From assembly GCA_023229065.1 (NCBI GenBank), contig JALNZZ010000066.1:1-11115 (forward strand): a stretch of 11,115 nucleotides of DNA. Reading direction: 5' to 3'. The notes beneath the pieces were generated by a model that ran no database searches, was not told where the DNA came from, and was given only the letters and a program-made list of their open reading frames with translations. The position numbers and the translations under genes were made by a program. This document shows, piece by piece, positions 7,056 to 11,115 of this stretch (position 1 is the stretch's first letter; every line of letters begins with the position of its first letter). Origin of the DNA: Porticoccaceae bacterium (GTDB lineage: Bacteria > Pseudomonadota > Gammaproteobacteria > Pseudomonadales > Porticoccaceae).

Positions 7056-9382
7056 GGTGCGACCTCCACTCCAGAGCTCAGTTCCACACGAGAGCTCAGT
7101 GGGGCGCTGGCACGGAAAACTGCCTGCAGCTCGCCGATACTGTAAAGACAGTCGATCTGCAAGCGGCGCAGATCGAACAGCGTGTTGTGTTTATCTTGCC
7201 GCGTCTGAAATATCTCTTGCTCGGTATTCAGGATGTCGAGCAGGGTGCGGGTGCCGAGGGACAGGTACTGGTGCCGGTACAGCTCCTGGGTGCGCGTAAT
7301 ACTGGCCAGGCGGTCATCCTGCAGCGTCAGGCTGCTGGCCAGACTGGCCGACCGGTCCCGGCTCTCGCGGTAAAGACGGGACAGCTCGAGCACCGCTGCG
7401 TCGCGGGCCGCCGTGGCACTGCGCAGCGCGTGGTCGGCAGCCCGGCGGCGGGCGCTCAAGGCACCGCCCTGGAACAGGCTGCTGGTGAGGTTCAGGCTGA
7501 CAATAAATTCCTGATCATCCAGTTGCTGCAAACGCTCGTCCTCCCTGTTCAGATAATGCTCAAAATCCGCACTCAGCGACAAAGTTGGCAGCATGTCTGC
7601 GCGGGCCTGACGAATAACGGCCTGCGCCTCGGCGCGCCCCGCCTCCGCCATAATCACCCGCGGCGCCGCTTCAAAATTTTCCACGATATTGGGGCATGCC
7701 GCTTCGAGGGGGGCAGGATACTCTTCGGCCAGGGTTACTGGCCAGTCGACGCCGATCAGCTTTTCCAATGTCCGATGCCACTGGTCGCGCTGGGCCTTCA
7801 TCTGCAACTGGGTAGCTCGCGCCGCCTCGCGGCGGGACCTGGCCTGGATCTGATCCGACGCCGTGCTGGCCCCCAGCGCAGAGCGTTTGGTAGCCAGCGC
7901 TTCGAGGTCGGCGATAGCGTCGATCTGCTCGGTGGCAAGCTCCAGCAGTACTTCATAGCGCCGCGCCTCAATAAAGGCATGAGCCGTTTCCCGGATCAGG
8001 TTTTCCACGGTCAGCCACAACCCGGCCTCCTCCCGCTCGACGCCCCGGGAAGCCGCATCAACAGCATTTGACACCTTGCCAAAGTCGTAGAGCATCTGAG
8101 AGGCAGACAGGGTGAACGCCTCTTCCGAGCGCCCGGTCGAGTGGCGGTAACCGGTGTTGATGCCGGTGGATACTTGCGGCCAATAGCCAGCCCGGGCAAC
8201 AGCCACCTGCTCGCCCTGTTGATCCAGCCGCCCCATAGACTCAGCGATAGCGGGATGGCTGACAATAGCGCGGCGCACCGCGTCGGCAAGCTGCAGAGGG
8301 GCAGATAAATCATCCGAGGCAGACAGCAACGCGCCTTCCACCACAATGGGAGAGAAAGCCTCTGACGACACTCCATCAGACCAGGTTGAGGCATCGGACC
8401 AAGTAGAGACGCCGGGCTCATCAGCACCTTCCCCTGCCCTATCCACCAGCGGGGCCTCGGCGCTTAAATCCAGCGGTGGGACAGTCTCCTCTGCTTCTGT
8501 ATCAGGCGCGGAAACGGTGGCTTTCAAGCGGGCAAAAAGCCCCTCTGCAGGCCCTGAAAACTCTTGGGCCTGCGGCTGTTCGTCAAATGTCAAAGACTCA
8601 CGAGACGGAGAGATCGTGGCGTTCTCTTCCACAGGCAAATCATCGACAGGCGCATCCACAAGCGCCTCTGTGGGCGCTGGCGCGAGAGGCGGCGCGGCGG
8701 GCTGGTCGGCATAGATATCGTCCTCGCCGACCGGTGTCTCCGCTACCCCGCGGTCTTCTGCCACCACCACACTATCTTTCGTTATAGCAGCTTCCGCTAT
8801 AGCAGCATCCTCGATTGGCTCTTCCGGTACAGCCTCTTCCGTTGCAGCCACCTGCAATTGAGCCTGCTCGGCGCGATCCTGCGCCTCCGTCATAGCCACA
8901 AAATCCACCAACGAAAAAAACAGCGCGGGGCGCTGTTGTGATGATTGCGATTGGGTTGTCGGAGCGCTGTCAATGGCGGCGGCCGGGGCAGCGTCCGTGT
9001 CAGCAACAGTGCCTGCATCAGCATCGGTAAAAGAACCGTCTTCGCGCGGCTTATCGGCAGTGGAGCGAACCGTGGCGTGCTTCAATAGCTGTTCAAGGGT
9101 CAGCACCGTGGTGGGTCGCTCGCGCTCCCCATCACTGGCCTCATCATCAGCGGCGGTCAACGCCCCTTCCAACGGCGGTGACACACCATCGGCGGCGGAG
9201 ACAGACTCAGCCAAAGACTGGGAGGCTGCAGCCGCACTCCTCTCATCTACCGCCGTTTCTGCTACCGCCGTTTCTGCAACGGCCATTTCCGTAACAGACA
9301 TTCCCGCAACAGATAGTGAACCGCTGACAAGCAGCGCCAACCCCAATCTCCATGACAACTCCGAGCGCCACATTCCTATCAT
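7052..9382 (-). CDS. TolC/LapE-type outer-membrane channel with a long acidic N-terminal extension
   Basis: A 776-residue protein, about 300 residues longer than typical TolC-family members. A signal peptide is likely (LGLALLVSGSLSVAG, cut near residue 27). Residues about 28-360 are low-complexity, rich in Ala, Glu, Asp, Pro and Ser, with pentapeptide repeats (AVAET) and a few islands that look more ordered (TTVLTLEQLLKHATVR at 91-106; PALFFSLVDFVAMTEAQDRA at 152-171). Residues about 361-757 are a normal outer-membrane efflux domain: LQLADAVRRAIVSHP, YWPQVSTGINTGY, LYDFGKVSNAVDAA, then after the internal duplication DMLPTLSLSADFEHY, SLFQGGALSARRRAADHALRSA and SLGTRTLLDILNTEQE. It should form the trimeric exit duct for the ABC/HlyD pair. 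The start at 9382 has only a weak ribosome site (a second ATG is at 9373), so the exact N-terminus is uncertain by three residues. It lies 101 bp after the repeat-protein gene. Confidence 0.92.
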   Translation of the reverse strand: MIGMWRSELSWRLGLALLVSGSLSVAGMSVTEMAVAETAVAETAVDERSAAAASQSLAESVSAADGVSPPLEGALTAADDEASDGERERPTTVLTLEQLLKHATVRSTADKPREDGSFTDADAGTVADTDAAPAAAIDSAPTTQSQSSQQRPALFFSLVDFVAMTEAQDRAEQAQLQVAATEEAVPEEPIEDAAIAEAAITKDSVVVAEDRGVAETPVGEDDIYADQPAAPPLAPAPTEALVDAPVDDLPVEENATISPSRESLTFDEQPQAQEFSGPAEGLFARLKATVSAPDTEAEETVPPLDLSAEAPLVDRAGEGADEPGVSTWSDASTWSDGVSSEAFSPIVVEGALLSASDDLSAPLQLADAVRRAIVSHPAIAESMGRLDQQGEQVAVARAGYWPQVSTGINTGYRHSTGRSEEAFTLSASQMLYDFGKVSNAVDAASRGVEREEAGLWLTVENLIRETAHAFIEARRYEVLLELATEQIDAIADLEALATKRSALGASTASDQIQARSRREAARATQLQMKAQRDQWHRTLEKLIGVDWPVTLAEEYPAPLEAACPNIVENFEAAPRVIMAEAGRAEAQAVIRQARADMLPTLSLSADFEHYLNREDERLQQLDDQEFIVSLNLTSSLFQGGALSARRRAADHALRSATAARDAAVLELSRLYRESRDRSASLASSLTLQDDRLASITRTQELYRHQYLSLGTRTLLDILNTEQEIFQTRQDKHNTLFDLRRLQIDCLYSIGELQAVFRASAPLSSRVELSSGVEVAP
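7063..7067 (-). promoter_or_regulatory. Ribosome-binding site supporting the GTG start of the ABC exporter
   Basis: GGAGG lies seven bases before GTG at 7055, inside the last codons of the TolC-like gene. It supports a non-ATG start with a GTGA overlap instead of a later internal start. Confidence 0.6.
9247..9306 (-). repeat. 15-bp tandem repeat in the signal-proximal part of the TolC-like gene
   Basis: Four 15-bp units, the first two identical and the others diverged, encode the AVAET/AVTEM-like pentapeptides just after the signal peptide. A second pair of 15-bp units at about 8781-8810 encodes the IAEAA region. The in-frame period means copy number changes would not disrupt the channel domain. 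Confidence 0.7.
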
Positions 9383-9421
9383 TCCAGACTCAACTTCTCA
9401 CATTCTCGCAGGAACCTCGTC

Positions 9422-9454
9422 CGGCGGCACCGGGCTTTCACCCGGATACCGCCG
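9422..9454 (-). promoter_or_regulatory. GAAA-tetraloop hairpin between repeat-protein gene and tolC-like gene
   Basis: Read on the minus strand, CGGCGG pairs with CCGCCG, an asymmetric internal loop (UAU opposite UG) follows, then CCGGGU pairs with GCCCGG around a GAAA tetraloop. A GNRA loop forms only in the minus-strand transcript, which matches the direction of all genes. No U-tract follows, so it is not a standard intrinsic terminator. It starts 30 nt after the upstream stop codon and ends about 40 nt before the next start. It may protect or separate the mRNA of the abundant substrate from that of the transporter, or be an attenuator. I recognise no known riboswitch class. Confidence 0.55.
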
Positions 9455-9483
9455 TATTGCACGATCGCTCTAGGTCGTCCCCG

Positions 9484-11115
9484 TCAGATCATCGAGCCGT
9501 TATTCTGCGACAGGAGATCATCCAGCGAGAAGGGCTCGATAGCAAACTCTGCGGCGCTGGCCATGTCGGCTGTCGGTGCCGGATCACCAGCAGACAGCAG
9601 CTCGCTGCCGAGCAGGTCGTCACCCAACAGTTCGCTGCCAAACAATCCATCGCCTCCGCCACTCACCAGGCCATCACCGCTCGAGGCACCCAGGATACCG
9701 AGAAGCCCATCGTCACCACCGAGGCCAAGGAAGCCCAAGAGCCCGCCAAGACCAAGAGCATCCAACAGACCACCGAGCAGACCCTCATCGCCAAGCAAGC
9801 CACCGATCAGGCTGTCTTTTCCGAGCAGACCGCCCAGCAAGCCTTTATCGCCACTCACCAGGTCAAGCACACCACCGAGCAGGCCCTCATCGCCGAGCAG
9901 ACCGTCCAGCAGACCACTGAGCTCATCGGTAAGGCCCAGATTACCCAGCAAGCCATCGCCGAGCAATCCGCCATCGCCGAGCAGGCCGCCCAGCAGGCCC
10001 TCTTCACCCAGCAGGTTGGTCAGCAGGCTACCTGCCCCCTCTTCGGTCGGGTTATCGAGCAGACCGCCAAGCAGGCCGCCGTCACCGAGCAAACCACTCA
10101 GCAGGCCGCTGTCACCGAGCAGGCCATCGAGCAAGCCCTCCCCCTGCTCCGGGGTCAGCAGTCCACCCAGCAAGCCATTGGCACCCAAGAGGGTCGCCAG
10201 CAGATTGTTGACCAGACCATTGTCGCCCAGCAGCTCACCCTCGGTCAGATTGCCCAGCAGGCCGTTATCACCCACCAGGGTGTTGAGCAGGTTGCTGACC
10301 AGGCCGTCGCTACCGAGCAGACCATCCAGCAGGTCCCCATCGGTGAGGCCGCCGAGCAGACCGCCCTCACCCAGCAGACCGCTGAGCAGCCCATCGCCAC
10401 CGAGCAAGCCGCTCAGCAGGCCATCGGCGTCATCGCCCAGCAGCGGGCCGTTCAGCAGACCACCCAACAGGCCGTTGTCGCCCAGCAGTGCGTCCAGCAG
10501 GTTGTTCACCAGGCCGTTCTCACCCAGCAGCTCACCCTCGGTCAGACCGCTCAGCAAGCCGCCGTCACCCAGCAGGGTGTTAAGCAGATTGCTGACCAGG
10601 CCGTCGTCGCCGAGCAGACCATCCAGCAGGTCCCCATCGGTGAGGCCGCCGAGCAGACCGCCCTCACCCAGCAGACCGCTGAGCAGCCCATCGCCACCGA
10701 GCAAGCCGCTCAGCAGGCCATCGGCGTCATCGCCCAGCAGCGGGCCGTTCAGCAGACCACCCAACAGGCCGTTGTCGCCCAGCAGTGCGTCCAGCAGGTT
10801 GTTCACCAGGCCGTTCTCGCCCAGCAGCTCACCCTCGGTCAGACCGCTCAGCAAGCCGCCGTCACCCAGCAGGGTGTTGAGCAGGTTGCTGACCAGGCCG
10901 TCGCTACCGAGCAGACCATCCAGCAGGTCCCCATCGGTGAGGCCGCCGAGCAGACCGCCCTCACCCAGCAGACCGCTGAGCAGCCCATCGCCACCGAGCA
11001 AGCCGCTCAGCAGGCCATCGGCGTCATCGCCCAGCAGCGGGCCGTTCAGCAGACCACCCAACAGGCCGTTGTCGCCCAGCAGTGCGTCCAGCAGGTTGTT
11101 CACCAGGCCGTTCTC
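9484..11115 (-). CDS. Giant acidic Leu/Gly-rich repeat protein, C-terminal part; probable type I secretion substrate
   Basis: This is the 3' part of a gene that is open to the window edge; its start lies outside. At least 543 residues are visible. They comprise three 99-residue units, about 170 residues of looser repeats built on G-D/E-x-G-L-L-x-G-L-L, and a 67-residue non-repetitive tail ending in EPFSLDDLLSQNNGSMI. Each 99-aa unit contains 36 Leu, 28 Gly, 11 Asp, 7 Asn and 4 Glu, and no Lys, Arg, His, Cys, Met, Phe, Tyr or Trp, giving about -15 net charge. RTX nonapeptides (GGxGxDxUx) are not evident. The acidic tail with hydrophobic clusters fits a C-terminal type I secretion signal, and the gene sits directly before a full type I system. 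Differences between units fall mostly at silent third positions of this strand, which confirms the reading frame. Secretion and a surface, matrix or adhesin role are inferred from context; the repeat fold is unknown. Confidence 0.8.
   Translation of the reverse strand, partial: ENGLVNNLLDALLGDNGLLGGLLNGPLLGDDADGLLSGLLGGDGLLSGLLGEGGLLGGLTDGDLLDGLLGSDGLVSNLLNTLLGDGGLLSGLTEGELLGENGLVNNLLDALLGDNGLLGGLLNGPLLGDDADGLLSGLLGGDGLLSGLLGEGGLLGGLTDGDLLDGLLGDDGLVSNLLNTLLGDGGLLSGLTEGELLGENGLVNNLLDALLGDNGLLGGLLNGPLLGDDADGLLSGLLGGDGLLSGLLGEGGLLGGLTDGDLLDGLLGSDGLVSNLLNTLVGDNGLLGNLTEGELLGDNGLVNNLLATLLGANGLLGGLLTPEQGEGLLDGLLGDSGLLSGLLGDGGLLGGLLDNPTEEGAGSLLTNLLGEEGLLGGLLGDGGLLGDGLLGNLGLTDELSGLLDGLLGDEGLLGGVLDLVSGDKGLLGGLLGKDSLIGGLLGDEGLLGGLLDALGLGGLLGFLGLGGDDGLLGILGASSGDGLVSGGGDGLFGSELLGDDLLGSELLSAGDPAPTADMASAAEFAIEPFSLDDLLSQNNGSMI
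9640..10203 (-). repeat. Degenerate GLLG-type short repeats
   Basis: Imperfect units of roughly 8-12 codons (GDxGLLGGLLG and variants, including LTPEQGEG and DNPTEEGAG interruptions) fill this part of the repeat protein. They look like older, diverged versions of the subunits inside the 99-residue repeats and lead into the non-repetitive tail. Confidence 0.75.
10204..11115 (-). repeat. 297-bp tandem repeat array (three units plus the start of a fourth)
   Basis: Units lie at 10204-10500, 10501-10797 and 10798-11094, with 21 bases of another reaching the window end. The second and third units differ at only 6 of 297 positions. The first and third share a perfect 225-bp block (10276-10500 and 10870-11094), while the first is diverged over its initial 72 bp. 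The array very probably continues past the window. Each unit encodes 99 residues, so changes in copy number stay in frame. Confidence 0.95.

Noticed and set aside
9383..9483. A riboswitch or an internal promoter for the exporter genes.
   Set aside because: The hairpin resembles none of the riboswitch cores I know, including c-di-GMP types, and I find no convincing -35/-10 pair.
9484..11115. The plus strand opposite the repeat protein is an uninterrupted codon-aligned frame rich in Ala, Gln, Glu and Thr that looks like a coiled-coil protein.
   Set aside because: It is the exact codon complement of the Leu/Gly-rich gene and stays open because TTA, CTA and TCA codons are rare. Between repeat units, changes such as A/G at 10522, 10582 and 10588 are silent on the minus strand but alter residues on the plus strand. 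I see no start signal for it.
9484..11115. RTX calcium-binding nonapeptide array in the repeat protein.
   Set aside because: GGDG-like pieces occur, but the GGxGxDxUx register is not maintained and leucine pairs occupy positions that RTX repeats do not use.
10204..11115. CRISPR array or non-coding satellite.
   Set aside because: The 297-bp units are contiguous, have no unique spacers, and hold an open frame with mostly silent changes.

Overview
The window is a GC-rich segment in which every supportable gene lies on the minus strand. It reads (right to left) as one compact gene cluster: a giant repeat protein whose 5' end lies beyond the window, a TolC-type outer-membrane channel, a type I secretion ABC exporter, a HlyD-type membrane-fusion protein, a soluble (alpha/alpha)-toroid-like protein of unknown function, an aspartyl/asparaginyl beta-hydroxylase, and a peptidoglycan-binding lipoprotein. 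The protein families, codon use and absence of mobile DNA suggest a chromosomal region of a gammaproteobacterium, possibly marine. The species cannot be named from this sequence.

Layout: 11115-9484 encodes the C-terminal part of an acidic Leu/Gly-rich protein. It has three near-identical 99-residue units (297 bp each, 10204-11094), then shorter degenerate GLLG-type repeats, then a non-repetitive acidic tail that looks like a C-terminal type I secretion signal. A 101-bp gap follows (9383-9483) with a stable GAAA-capped hairpin and no U-tract. Then come tolC-like (9382-7052), the ABC exporter (7055-4887, GTG start), HlyD-like (4890-3634), the toroid-like protein (3631-1919), the hydroxylase (1974-1255) and, after a 90-130 bp gap, the lipoprotein (about 1134-40). 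Junctions from tolC through the hydroxylase are 4-bp overlaps, a 2-bp gap, or a 56-bp overlap, which is strong evidence for co-transcription and translational coupling.

How the genes may work together: the first four form a complete type I secretion system (inner-membrane ATPase with an apparently inactive C39-like N-terminal domain, adaptor, outer-membrane channel) with its probable substrate, in the style of LapA/LapBCE adhesin systems. The repeat substrate contains no basic, aromatic or sulfur residues in its 99-aa unit and is about 18% Asp+Asn. The neighbouring Fe(II)/2-oxoglutarate oxygenase of the aspartyl/asparaginyl hydroxylase family and the toroid-like protein both lack signal peptides, so they would act in the cytoplasm. 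The inference worth testing is that they modify the repeat protein before export. The lipoprotein would tether to peptidoglycan in the periplasm and may support the export machinery or surface retention. No RTX nonapeptides and no LapD/LapG-type regulators are visible within the window.
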